A DNA stretch of 35,538 nucleotides, taken from the NCBI GenBank assembly GCA_003427395.1, contig BFEA01000034.1, positions 3,141,211-3,176,748 on the forward strand, written 5' to 3'. This document shows positions 1 to 9,531 of this stretch, piece by piece. The DNA is from Chara braunii. Lineage: Eukaryota > Streptophyta > Charophyceae > Charales > Characeae. A program made the position numbers and the translations under genes. The notes under the pieces are model-generated. The model worked only from the letters and a program-made list of their open reading frames with translations, was not told the DNA's origin and searched no databases. Numbering within the stretch: position 1 is the first letter of the stretch; each line of letters starts with the position of its first letter.

Positions 1-73
1 GGGCCTACAGGCCCTGTGTCGTTTCAGCCTTAAAAGCCTGAAAACAAGGGCCTACAGGCCCTGTGTTCGCAGC
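1..73. repeat. 46-47 bp minisatellite, about 1.5 copies
   Basis: The unit starts with the near-palindrome GGGCCTACAGGCCC and continues with a GTTTCAGCCT/AGCCTGAAAAC dyad. Copies start at 1 and 48, and the second is cut off by the adapter junction at 74. The same unit occurs three times at 9394-9531. The dyads suggest it can form hairpins. No coding content is seen. Confidence 0.85.
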
Positions 74-111
74 CTGTCTCTTATACACATCTAGATGTGT
101 ATAAGAGACAG
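74..111. other. Nextera/Tn5 mosaic-end junction (sequencing artefact)
   Basis: Positions 74-92 read CTGTCTCTTATACACATCT and 93-111 are its exact reverse complement. This is the 19-bp Tn5 mosaic end back to back with itself, which is the circularisation junction of a Nextera mate-pair library. It is not natural sequence. Bases 1-73 and 112 onward were therefore probably not adjacent in the genome. Confidence 0.97.
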
Positions 112-166
112 GTTCTGTGCAAGCAGGCAGAATCTGACATTTAACTTCAAAATGGTGAATGCCATA

Positions 167-200
167 TGTGTGTGTGTGTGTGTGTGGGGTGGGGGGGCGG
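167..200 (+). repeat. (TG)n tract followed by G-rich run
   Basis: About ten TG dinucleotides at 167-186 run directly into a G-rich stretch to about 200. Open frames crossing it are low-complexity artefacts. Confidence 0.9.
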
Positions 201-318
201 GGGTTGCAACTTCAAACTGTTCAGCGTCCACTGTGCATACAGCTATAAACGACAAAAACAGCAAGGTCATACACACTATTGCTCACCCAACTCAACCCGG
301 GACAGATTCTGACATTGT

Positions 319-414
319 GCAGAACAACTTCACTCCAGCAATTCCGACAGGCAGAACAACTTCACTCCAGCAATTCCGACAGGCAGAACAACTTCACTCC
401 AGCAATTCCGACAG
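319..414 (+). repeat. 32-bp tandem repeat, three perfect copies
   Basis: Copies lie at 319-350, 351-382 and 383-414 and look identical. Each begins GCAGAACAACTTCACTCC and ends CAATTCCGACAG. The perfect identity implies recent expansion, or an assembly feature close to the adapter junction. No function is suggested. Confidence 0.93.
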
Positions 415-2207
415 GGAAAAGAGGAAACTTAGGGTCTCGCTCCACTTACTATATCTGCTGTACGATTCCGGATGGTGGGACACCGCTCCACTTCGTATCC
501 GAAATGTACCTCCGGAAATGATCTCCGTATAGTTGTCGGATGGCGCCCTCCCAATTCACCATACGATCCCGTATAGTTCCCAGCCTGCAAACGTTGTTAC
601 TCGTTGGAGGGTGGTTGAAGGAGGTCGGCGTTTTATTGCGAAATCGTATGGAGCACCTGGAGTCTGGGCCGGCAAATTGCTGTCGTGTAGTGCTGTCCGG
701 GTATTTTGTAGCGAACGGAGGAAGTGGAGACTTGTATAGCAGATAGGAAGTGGAGGGACGCCACGGTTTATACGATTTTTTTAGCTGTGGTCAGCTATAC
801 GGTCGCTATACGAAATTCTGTATAGCGGACAGTAGTGCAGCAAGACCCTTAAATCGCCACTAACCCCAGCGCAATTTCAATGAAACGGCACTTTTTTCAA
901 AGCCTGGGCCGTGGAACCAAAATGATGTGGGCCTACCTGTAGCCGCACAGAAAAAAAAAAAGTGTTCTTTTGCCAGCTGCATTTTTTTGGCATCTGTAAT
1001 GACCCGCCAAAACACAGACTGAGAACACTGCTGATTTCTGGGATTTGCCACTGGAATGAATGCCTTGCTGAGGTTCCCGCATTCTGCTGTGGTTTTCAAG
1101 TCTGTGCCTGTGTGCGTGCCTGTCTGAGTGCTTGTCGGCTGAGTGTGTGTGTGGCCCGCAAGGGTACTTGTTAGTTGAAAGGTCCCGCAGGGCCAGTACT
1201 TACCTGTGGCTGTGACTTCGAGGGTTGCAGCGGGGAAAACACTCGAGTAGCGGGGGTAGGCCCACGACACTTAGAGCAGCAGGAAAAAAAAAAACACTCA
1301 AGTAGCAGGTAGGCCGGTACGACTCAAGTAGTGGTAGAAGTGTCGGGTACTGGAGGCCGAGCAGAAGAAGACAAAAAGTTGGCATTTTTAGAGGCCCAGA
1401 AGCGGTAGGTTAGATTTAGGCCGGTAGCAGTCCAAGTAGCCCAATTCTAGGGCCTGTCCGGACGATAGCAGAGCCTGTGATGATGTGTTCCCTCTGAAAG
1501 GGAGGAGGTACCGGTTGCTGGGAGGCCGCTCGGCCTGGGAAGTCACCGCCCAAGAGGCCAGTAGGGCGCTATATCTTCTGCAGGAGCAAGAAGCTCCTCC
1601 TCATTTGCGGTATGCGAGGATTGGCGACATGCTGCTGGAGCCAAGCGCTGGACTTGTGCAGCGCTGCCTGGAGGTGACGAGCAGCTGGGCGCTCAGCCTG
1701 GCTATGGCGAGCAGCCCAGCCTGAGGAGGAGGAAGAAGGGGGCGAAGGAGGAGAGTGGCGAGGTACCTACCTGGCTATGGTGGACACCATGTTCATCACC
1801 TTGTTGGGCGCTGCATCTGGAAGGCCCCAGTTGGGGTAGTGCCGCACCAAGGAAGCTCGAGGCAGAGTCAGGCATGGCGGCTTAGTCAGCAGCGGCGTAG
1901 CTTCTTTGGGTTGTCCTTTGGACAGGAGTGCAGCGACATAGCTGCTTTGCGTTGTCCTTTGCACAGGAGGGCAGATCCCTCAGTAGTCTGCCATAGCCTA
2001 GCCATGTGAGAGGAGGAAGAAGAGGGGGAAGCCATAGCTATGGTGGAGCTATTGTTGTGTCAGCAGTAAGAGGGAACTTCGGATATTGATTCTGGTTCAT
2101 CCACTCATTGTTATTATTATTATTGGAAGAAGAATAAGATTGGTGAAGTTAAGGAGGAGGAAGGTGGAGAGAGAAGGGGGTTTTGTCATTGGTCTTGCTG
2201 GTGTACA
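415..2207. other. No recognisable gene
   Basis: Only short unsupported open frames occur here. A perfect dyad, CGCTATAC (804-811) and GTATAGCG (820-827) with an 8-nt loop, lies in a stretch (about 470-830) where CGTATAG/CTATACG words recur, which suggests an old repeat. From about 1485 to 2060 a GC-rich stretch reuses the word GGCTATGG several times. A 79-codon open frame starts near 1485, but I recognise no protein in it. Confidence 0.5.
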
Positions 2208-2251
2208 TCTTCTTCTTCTTCTTCTTCTTCTTCTTCTTCTTCTTCTTCTTT
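2208..2251 (+). repeat. (TCT)n microsatellite
   Basis: An uninterrupted TCT/CTT trinucleotide run of about 14 repeats. It would read as poly-Leu or poly-Ser in frame, so open frames over it should be ignored. Confidence 0.93.
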
Positions 2252-3074
2252 CTCTCTTCTTTGGTCTCTATCTCTTTGCAAGTGCTTTCATTTCTTTCGC
2301 AATTGGGTGGCATTCTCTTTCATTGTGAATTTGCACTTTTGGAATGACCAGGATCGTAACACATCAAGAAATATTTGGTTCATTGGTGTTTTACAGAAAG
2401 GGGTGCTTTGGGGGCATCTCACGGGACAACCAAGGGTTGCTGCTGAGACGACGCTGGCCGGAGCTGGGGTGAGTTGTGTTGCCCTGTAACCCAGCAGGAT
2501 GGGGGGTGTGAGGCCTGGAAGCTCGGCAGGGAATACGACAGTGTTGGAGATCCTTGGAAGGATCTGTTAGGGATTTTGCGGGATTGGGGGCTTTTTTAGG
2601 ACTTTTGCAGTCTATTCCTGTACCTTTTTCTGTGTAACGGGAAGGAAAGGGATCGAGAGAGAAAGGTATCACGCGTCCTGCTAGCGAAGGGGCTAGCTGG
2701 TAGGACAGAAATAGGGCATAGCAGCAGTAGAGATGGTGGCTTTGCTGCAGTAAGTCTTGCCGAAGTGGGGTGAGGAGGACTGTTGGTGGATTCCCGAGTC
2801 TTCTTCTGCTTTTTGTTTATTTCTGAAGTCCCTTACAAAAAAGCTCTGAAGTAGCTCTAAATTCTTTCAATTCTTTCAATTGGACTTTCTCAGTATATCC
2901 TTAGGTTCATTGTCATGAAATTTTCTGATGGTTTTTCTGAACGTACTCATGGGAAGCTGGGCCCGGTTCCCAGCTTGTGCCAATTCGAGAGGATATGGTT
3001 GTATCTATGGGACGCTGGACCCGGTTTCCAGCAGGTGCTGCTCCCGAGTCCCCACCAATAAATGGAGCACGTGT
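2252..3074. other. Unassigned DNA ending in a possible retroposon tail
   Basis: No gene is seen. Near 2952 and 3010 two related words occur (GCTGGGCCCGGTTCCCAGC and GCTGGACCCGGTTTCCAGC), each a near-palindrome. The second is followed by a CCCACCAATA segment and then an A-rich run. A similar block (ACTGGGCCCGATTCCCC, then CCCACCAATAGATG) occurs at 8341-8385. This suggests a dispersed element whose copy here ends in an A-rich tail. Confidence 0.4.
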
Positions 3075-3197
3075 TTAAAAAAAAAAAAAAGAAAAAAAGA
3101 AAAAAGAAAAGAAAGGGGTGTCTGCTTTTACCAGCACCACTAGCACTGACTGGCGCTTAAAAAAAATAAAAAATAAATAAATAAATAAATAAATAAA
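3075..3197 (+). repeat. A-rich tail and (AAAT)n run
   Basis: Positions 3075-3118 are almost pure A with scattered G. Positions 3159-3197 are an AAAT tetranucleotide run. Such tails often mark the 3' ends of LINE or SINE insertions, but no target-site duplication could be identified by eye. Confidence 0.75.
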
Positions 3198-3407
3198 CAG
3201 CACTAAGTCTATGTTGCTATACTTCATGTTTTTTTTATCAATTATTCTGAGCATGAAAAATTGCCAAAGTCGGTGCATTTGCTGGAAACCCAATGATCAC
3301 GTGTACCCAAGCCTACATGTCCACCCTGCAGTCAGCTGCAGGTGCCTGATGGTACGGTTTTTCAACGTTGTGCTGGTCTAAGATAATGAAAAGAGGTGCA
3401 TTCAGAT

Positions 3408-3644
3408 ATAACTCGTTTTTGTGACTCTACTGAAGTTACCCCAGTCAAAGGGGAAACTATGCAGGAGTCACAAAAATGAGTTATAATTGCACTATGGGCC
3501 AAGATACAGTTTCGGATTGCAGTTCGGGCAATGTATATAACCCATCTTTCTGGCCAGGTAGGGTGCCCGAAGTGCAATTGCGAAATGTATCTTTCCCGAT
3601 AGTGGAATTATAACTCGTCTTTGTGAATCTACTGAAGTTACCCC
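3408..3644. repeat. 80-bp inverted repeat with a third half-arm (fold-back)
   Basis: Arm A (3450-3529) and arm B (3565-3644) are imperfect reverse complements of equal length, 80 bp, separated by a 35-nt spacer. Arm A starts GGGGAAACTATGC and arm B ends GAAGTTACCCC. A further 35-bp copy of the arm B end lies at 3408-3442 (ATAACTCGTTTTTGTGAC...), which can pair with 3450-3484 across a 7-nt loop. The layout is direct, inverted, direct. It could be a fold-back or MITE remnant, and a transcript would form a long hairpin. No protein is implied. Confidence 0.8.
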
Positions 3645-3747
3645 TATAATCAAATAGTGGATAATCAAGACCATAACTGCATTACCCGGGGTTCGGCAGT
3701 TGTGGATACATCTCAAGGCTGCACTTTTTCCTTAACCCCCCAGTACT

Positions 3748-4261
3748 TGTGTGTACTCTCTGGTCAACCCCGCAAGGAATTGAAGCGGCAGTGCCTCAAC
3801 CACTGCGGCGTTGATGTTCACAAGCGGAACCATACCGGTAGCCACCCATGCACGGCCGCAGCTTGAGCACACGCTCCCCACACAACATCTCTTGAAACCC
3901 TCCTAAAACCCATGTGGCCCTATCCACGCAACAACCAGTCCAGGTACGATTCCCTGGCTAGTTACTGTGGCCTAGTTTGTACTCTTTGGTCGACCCTCCA
4001 AGTAATTGAATGACTCTGTCTTGCTTAGCAGCCGAATGCCTCAGCTACTGCAGCCATGACTGACTGTTCAAAAGTGGTACCATGCCGTTAGTGACATCCA
4101 GCCCACCCCTGCTCAACGGCGCAGCATGAACATGGGCTCCCCCAACAACGTCACTCAAGAGTCAAGATCCTCCTACACTGCATGTGGCTCTATCCATGTA
4201 GCCACCGGGTGCGGGGGTACGATTCATGACTAGTTACTACACTAAGACCTAGTTTGTCTTA
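3748..4261 (+). repeat. Diverged tandem duplication of about 250 bp
   Basis: The segment from about 3748 to 3980 is repeated in diverged form from about 3978 to 4261. Shared words in the same order include TGTACTCTYTGGTC, a CATGTGGC(C/T)CTATCCA block, and GGTACGATT followed by CTAGTTACT then CCTAGTTTGT. Differences are mostly substitutions with some indels, so the duplication is old. Confidence 0.65.
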
Positions 4262-4640
4262 TGTGGCAAAACGGGACGACTACGTGATGCTTGCATATGG
4301 ACCGTGGTGCCATAAGTGCAGAGCATATGGCCATCTCTGCACAGAGACCACCTGCCCCCACCACCCGAACTCGCAGGTCAAAGCTACGGGGTGGCTACAT
4401 CGTGACCCCCTCCGGGGCACCACATGGCCCACGGTGGACCCGGGCTATGATTGCTGTGTCTACATAGAGTACGGGAACCAGCAGGGGAAGGTTAGAGGAT
4501 GGGTATGGGAGGGCCGGGGCGAGCCCTGTTGGGACTCACGACCGCCGAATGATTGGGTTCCCCCTACAAACAGGCCAGGAAGACTGCCCTTGAGAGTAAA
4601 GAGAAAGTCAGGACATGGGGAGTCCAGACAGACCAGATAG
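4254..4640 (+). CDS. Zinc-knuckle ORF fragment, possibly retroelement ORF1/gag
   Basis: This 128-codon open frame encodes a cysteine cluster at residues 19-34, CHKCRAYGHLCTETTC. It is close to a CCHC zinc knuckle (C-X2-C-X4-H, then Cys at +2 and +7), but the last spacing departs from CX2CX4HX4C. The rest is Trp-, Gly- and Pro-rich with no domain I recognise. Coding-looking but broken stretches continue downstream to about 5350. A LINE endonuclease piece lies 4 kb further on, so this may be the ORF1 region of a decayed LINE. The assignment rests on the cysteine cluster and neighbourhood alone. Confidence 0.35.
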   Translation: MSYVAKRDDYVMLAYGPWCHKCRAYGHLCTETTCPHHPNSQVKATGWLHRDPLRGTTWPTVDPGYDCCVYIEYGNQQGKVRGWVWEGRGEPCWDSRPPNDWVPPTNRPGRLPLRVKRKSGHGESRQTR

Positions 4641-6362
4641 AGCAGAAAGAACAGATGAGCAAGGAAGGAGCGCGGGCAGTGAGGAGGTGGAGGTGACCCA
4701 TGAGGAGAATGCAGAGGAAAAGCAGGCCTGAAGACGTTTTCAAAGAAGCCTTCGGGCCTGGCACCGATGGACACAGAGCTCATCCTTGAGCAAACCCCCC
4801 CGCCAGAGGACATAGAGGCCTCCAAAGCCACGTACTCCTCCAGCACAGAAGAAGGGTAGGAAACTCACACCTCCCAACCACAGGCAGTGGAGAACCGCTT
4901 GGCCCCTGTTGGGACTATGGAGAACCTGCACATCTATTACGAGGGCCTGGGAGAAGAGTTCTGGAATTGAACTTCTGCAAACTCATCCCGCTGCTGGAAA
5001 GCAGCAACAGCCTCAAGCATGCACTGGCACAGGGAGTCCCACAGGGGGCCAACTGTCAGTAGGCATGTCAGGAACTACTATGCATATTCATCAGCCGATT
5101 TCAGGCCCCAGCCCGGGAGACGGGGGGCCTTTCTGCCAGTCGGGACATTCCCATCCCCACAGATGCCTCCGGCGGTGATAAGAGAAGCAAGGCAGGGGGG
5201 GCCCAACCAGAGAAGCATGGAGCAGAATAGGGGCAGGAGGAAGCACAGAAGCAGCTGCCACAAGACAGCACACAACACAGCAACAGCACTGGATGGACGA
5301 GTGGGCGAGGAAAGGCACACAACGCACAGCAAAACGGTGCCTTGATCAAGCAAGCAGTATCACGACCCTCTCAGACATTGCTTCAGATGGGCAAGGATAA
5401 ACAATAGGACACAAACACTGGGCAGCAGTCGGAAAACACCCAGAACCTTTAGGAGACACAGAATGGGGAGGGGAAGGTAGAACCCAGTGGAGCAAAGGAA
5501 ACTTTGAATCCCTCCCGCCCCCTTCGACTCGACAGTTACAGGGTTGAAGGTGACCACATCGGATACACTGTTGGTGCAGACCGAGCAAACTGAGCCACAA
5601 GGGGTGCAGCTCACCCAGGCAGGAAAGGAGGCCACAGCTGCCTCGCCCCCAGAGCAGACGGAGCCACAGAGGGCATAAACCATCCAGGTAGTGAGCACCT
5701 TTCCTGCAACCCAGGCGGGGCGGAGTGCAGAGACGGGACCTCAGGGTCGCTTGACAGCCGCCCAACTCCATACACAGGAGCGCCCCGTGGTCTTCCCGGA
5801 CCCGAACCTGACGAACAGCAGACATAAATTGAGGCACATGTTAGGTGCCGGTGGGGGCACTCAGCCCCTCTTAGAGAACGGGGTGGCAGTCATCCCGGTG
5901 AGACACAGGGAGGGGACATGGGAGGTGGGCCTTTCTGAACCTCAAATGCCACATAAGGGAAGGTCACCCTGAAGGGTTGGTCCTCCTGCTTCCTGTCCAA
6001 CGCAGTTGTTAACTGGGGGGCAGTGGGGGAAGCCTCCCTAGAGGGCGACATGAAGCGCTTCATACAGAACAACTACCTGCCAGGAGGTATGACAACTTGA
6101 CATTAGTCAACGGTTCCCAAGAGCTGGCCACAAGGGACGTCGTCCTCCTATACGACTCGTTAGGTCAAGAGAGCCTGAGCTGGCTCACGCACCACTCCCT
6201 CTAATACCTTCAACTCCTTAAAAATCAAAGCAGGCACTCACTTGTCAGAAGAAGATGTGTGCTCCCTGCTGCTCAGGCTTCTCTGGTCAGACCTCCTTCA
6301 GAACTGGAGTGCTATCAATAGGGCTCATTGGATCCACCTCTAAGAGGTCACAAGCCATCCAC
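4641..6362. other. Decayed possible retroelement body, no intact gene
   Basis: Short open segments change frame repeatedly here. Positions 4730-4860, 4910-4970 and 5019-5345 look more coding-like than their surroundings, being rich in Arg, Gly, Ser and Pro and without simple repeats. None can be joined confidently or matched to a family. From about 5700 to 6360 I see nothing specific. Confidence 0.35.
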
Positions 6363-6438
6363 GTGACAATGTAGCTCAGTTGGTAAGGCGTTCAAGCGGC
6401 ACTCAGGAGGTCGTGGGTTCAACTCCCATTGCCCCCAC
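6363..6438 (+). repeat. tRNA-like unit 1 (SINE head or pseudo-tRNA)
   Basis: A canonical A box (TAGCTCAGTTGG, 6372-6383) is followed at tRNA spacing by a B box (GGTTCAACTCC, 6416-6426). The flanking GTGACAATG and CATTGCCCC pair at seven of nine positions, like an acceptor stem. The arms do not fit a standard cloverleaf exactly, so it is probably not a working tRNA. Confidence 0.6.
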
Positions 6439-6497
6439 GATAGTGCCTGTGGCATGCTTGATGTCTTACCTTCGAGACGGCCAGTTGGTAAAGCCAA

Positions 6498-6571
6498 GGG
6501 CGTGGTAGCTCAGTGGACCGACCTCTGGTGTTGCAACGGGGAGGCTGTGGGTTCGACTTTGTCAAGCCCAC
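6498..6571 (+). repeat. tRNA-like unit 2
   Basis: GGGCGTG at the start pairs with CAAGCCC at the end at six of seven positions. The A box is TAGCTCAGTGG (6506-6516) and a GGGTTCGAC B-box core starts near 6550. The T arm is degraded. Same orientation as units 1 and 3, about 135-160 bp apart. Confidence 0.6.
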
Positions 6572-6656
6572 AATTTCCCCCGAGCACAATTGGTTGGTGT
6601 AGATTGCACCCCACGTAGTTGCCCTGAGCCTGGCATAGCACCTTTACAGACTAATG

Positions 6657-6727
6657 GTCTCAATAGCTCAGTGGGTAGAGCTCGGATATTGTAACTTGGA
6701 GGTCCCGGGTTAAACTCCAATACACAT
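6657..6727 (+). repeat. tRNA-like unit 3
   Basis: The A box TAGCTCAGTGGGTAGAGC starts at 6664 and a B-box-like GGTTAAACTCC lies at 6708-6718. The B box has lost the invariant CG of TTCGA, so transcription by RNA polymerase III from it is doubtful. Confidence 0.55.
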
Positions 6728-6775
6728 AACACAACACACATAACTCATAGCTCAAAAATCGACTGGGGGGTTGGG

Positions 6776-7440
6776 GGGTGCAGGGGGGGATGTGCTGGAG
6801 GTTTTCCCTGGCAGGAATCAGCCCTGTGGCCCCTCCATACTATGCTCATTCGTCATGTCTATACCTGATAGGTATACAGGCTGGTCTAGAGTTCGCTTAG
6901 ACAAGACACTGCCTGGGGTGGCGCTGAGGACACATTCGGTTCCGGACTAGTTTGGAGTGGCACACAGGCTAGTCTAGAGTTGGCTTAGGTACTGACACTG
7001 CCTACGATGGCTCCGTGGAAACATTCGGTTCCGGACTAGCCTGGACCATATAATCAACCATGAAATAATCCTGATAGGTACTCTAGCTGGTCTAGAGTTG
7101 GCATAGGTAGTATGGTGCCTAGGGTGGCTCCGAGGAAACATTCGGTTCCGGGCTATAGAGTGGCACACAGGCCGGTCTAGAGTTGGCTTAGGGAGACTGC
7201 CTATGGTGGTTCCGTGGAAACATTCGGTTCCGGACTGGCCCATAGTGGCAACTGTAACATCATCCCAATAGGCGCCCAGAGTGGTCTAGAGCTGACTTAG
7301 GTAAGACATTGACTAGGGTGGCTCTGTGGAAACTTTCGGTTCCAGAATGGCCTGGGATCATAACTCGTGACTAATAATAACCACTGAGGGTGCAAGGGGG
7401 GATGGGCCGGAGGTCTTCCCTGGCAGAAATCGGCCCTGTG
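6776..7440 (+). repeat. Dimeric tandem array flanked by ~53-bp direct repeats
   Basis: Five related units carry GGTCTAGAGTTGGCTTAGG and, about 50 bp later, a conserved CATTCGGTTCCGGACTAG. The GTCTAGAG landmark occurs at about 6883, 6971, 7089, 7174 and 7283, so spacings alternate short and long (88, 118, 85, 109). The long spacers share a CCTGATAGG or CCCAATAGG tail and the short ones share GAGTGGCACACAGG. This is a ~200-bp dimeric higher-order repeat. Near-identical direct repeats at 6776-6828 and 7387-7440 (ending in GCCCTGTGG) bracket the array. Confidence 0.8.
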
Positions 7441-8510
7441 GTGAACTGGTGCGGGTTACGGAATCGATAACCTTGCCCCCTCAGCATGAACAATAACACA
7501 ACCCCTAATAGAGCAATAATAGTAGGCTATGCTAGGAACATGGCGCCCGGGTTGGGTCAGAAGGGCTGTCTCAGGTAAGACCTTGGTTAGGGTAGAACCA
7601 CTAGAGACTGCCTAGGGAAAGGCTCCAAGGAATATTCGCTGTCTGACCAAACTTGGGCTGGTGCCCATAGGAAAAAAGGACAACGGACGATCATGCTTGG
7701 CGACCGAAGTGCCCGTGCGACAAGGCTCGCTCGATAGTGCTTCAACTAGGGCTGGGAGAGGTTTGTCATGGCCTAGTGCTGGTATCTGCAACCGCTGTCC
7801 AGTACACCCGAGAGGGCCAAACAAGTGCCGCCGTAGATGAGGAAGCAGAGGTTACACTAAGGAAGCAGAAAGATGAGGGGACGTAGCTAGCATAATCATG
7901 TATAATCCTGGCGGCCTGCCTTCTGGCCGAAGAGGCACTCCCCACTGCATTCTCCATTGTTTTTTTTTTTTTTTTTTTCTTCTTCTTCTTCTTCTCAATT
8001 TCACCTTTCACTACCTACCTACCACTAGTACAGAGCCCCAGCCTTGCAGGAAGTTTTTGTCTCCACAAGCAAAACTCGGAGGTGCCGTTGAGAAAGAAAA
8101 TTGGCGGCTTCCGAAGTGGTGCGGATTTCATGCTGACATCCACGGGCTGATGTGTGGTGTACTGGTGCTTTAAGCCTATACTGGGGACCCCTGCAAGCAC
8201 AGCTACCTCTCACAAAAGGGGGATGCATGGTGCCGCCCGCCCTAATCGGCGGTGGTCAGGGAGTAGGATAGGGCCGCCGGTGGGGGGGGCTGGCTAACGC
8301 AAAGATCGAGTAACATGGTTTTTTCAGCTGTAAAAGGGGACACTGGGCCCGATTCCCCGCAGGTGCGGCTCCCCACCAATAGATGCAGCCTAGCCGGGAA
8401 AGTGTGTGCTCCTACCAGCACCTCAGCTATTTCCGGGGTGGTTGTCTTAGGAAAAGGGGAAAAAAAAAGGAAAGACAAACTGTGGAAACAATGCAAATGG
8501 GTGGTGGACC
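7441..8510. other. Unassigned DNA with a poly-T/(CTT) tract
   Basis: A more degraded relative of the preceding array may continue to about 7660. A run of 19 Ts (7960-7978) followed by (CTT)n to 7995 could be the reverse-oriented tail of a retroposon. Positions 8341-8385 repeat the GGGCCCGATTCCCC/CCCACCAATAG block seen near 3010. No gene is recognised. Confidence 0.45.
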
Positions 8511-8760
8511 CGGACCTCCTGTCCCTGAATGTGAATGGTCTAGCCTCAGCAGGCAATCCTATAACAGCTCAGAGGCGGGGAGGGGTGTGACTCGCCAGAC
8601 ATCATCTGTGTTCGAGAGACACACCTGATGGACACTGCGGAACACAACCATGCCCACACTGATATCTGGCCCCACCAAGCCTACTGTGCACACTCGCCAA
8701 GGCCTGGAAGCGGAGGGGCTGCTCTCCCAGCTCTCGAGTGGAAGTCCTTAAACCACCAGT
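8511..8760 (+). pseudogene. LINE ORF2 endonuclease N-terminal fragment, frameshifted
   Basis: The first frame reads DPDLLSLNVNGLASAGN (about 8508-8558), matching the opening strand of the apurinic-endonuclease-like domain of L1-type LINEs, where LxxNVNGL carries a metal/active-site Asn. After a +1 shift near 8575-8592 the next frame reads SPDIICVRETHLMDT (8592-8636), the family's D-I-I-C-x-x-E-T-H-L motif with the catalytic Glu. It then goes on toward a GGAA... segment. A LINE ORF2 is normally over 1000 codons with a reverse transcriptase domain, and none is visible downstream. This is a dead 5' fragment. Confidence 0.72.
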
Positions 8761-9393
8761 ACCTTTCTCAGCTATTGTTGCCGAGCCTAAAAGTGCCCTG
8801 TGCTCTAGGCCTGGAGAGGGCGGGTACCAGACCGGGACATTTGTTGGCTGGCACCGGTGACTCCCCTTAGGGCAGACCTGCCCCTGGGAGCTGGAATGGA
8901 ACACGGCAGCCTTTTGCTTGTTTCCACTCGTGTACAGCTCCTGGTCTAAGCGCCAAGATTCTTCTTCCTGAAAAAGGAAAAGGAAAAAAAGGAAGCAAAA
9001 ACTTCTAACAAGGACATAACGTCCCGTCAGTGCTGTCAGGAGCCCGCCTCTCACGGCAGGCAGGATGAAGAGACATGATTGACAAAAAGAAAAAAGTAAA
9101 AAAGAAAGGAGCCCCTCAGCCACAGGCAAAACACAAAACAAACGGCTGCATATCTTTCCATATTCCAGTGCAAGATCATCTCATTTTGCGAGTAGTGAAA
9201 GGATGACCCCCAGTGTGAGCAGGCCCTCAGCTACAGGCAAAGGATCAGAGAGCTGAAAAAGTTCAAAAAACGAAGAATGGAGAAAAGAAAACCATTGCTA
9301 GTGGCTGTATATCTGTTGCATGCTCCACCTGCCACAGGCTGCACGGGCCATTTTCAGGCCCGTGTTGTTTTCAGCCCAAAAGCCTGAAAACAA
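8761..9393. other. Unassigned DNA with a dispersed-repeat word
   Basis: No gene is seen. The stretch 9148-9210 (TATCTTTCCATATTCCAG, then a TCATTTTGCGAG block) is a diverged copy of 10778-10845 (TATCTTTCCATGTTCCAG, then TCATTTTGTGAG). This indicates a dispersed repeat on both sides of the (AG)n tract. Confidence 0.45.
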
Positions 9394-9531
9394 GGGCCTA
9401 CAGGCCCTGTGTCGTTTCAGCCTGAAAGCCTGAAAACAAGGGCCTACAGGCCCTGTGTCGTTTCAGCCTGAAAGCCTGAAAACAAGGGCCTACAGGCCCT
9501 GTGTCGTTTCAGCCTAAATCAGGGCCTTTCC
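9394..9531 (+). repeat. 46-bp minisatellite, three copies
   Basis: Units start at 9394, 9440 and 9486, exactly 46 bp apart, and are essentially identical. Decayed copies flank them (AGGGCCATTTTCAGGCC words to about 9575 and from about 9348). It is the same unit as 1-73. Confidence 0.93.

Noticed and set aside
1485-1724. 79-codon open frame as a host gene
   Set aside because: The composition looks somewhat protein-like, but there is no recognisable domain, no supporting exon and a repetitive setting.
6363-6727. Functional tRNA genes
   Set aside because: A and B boxes are present, but the stems do not form a regular cloverleaf and no anticodon can be assigned.
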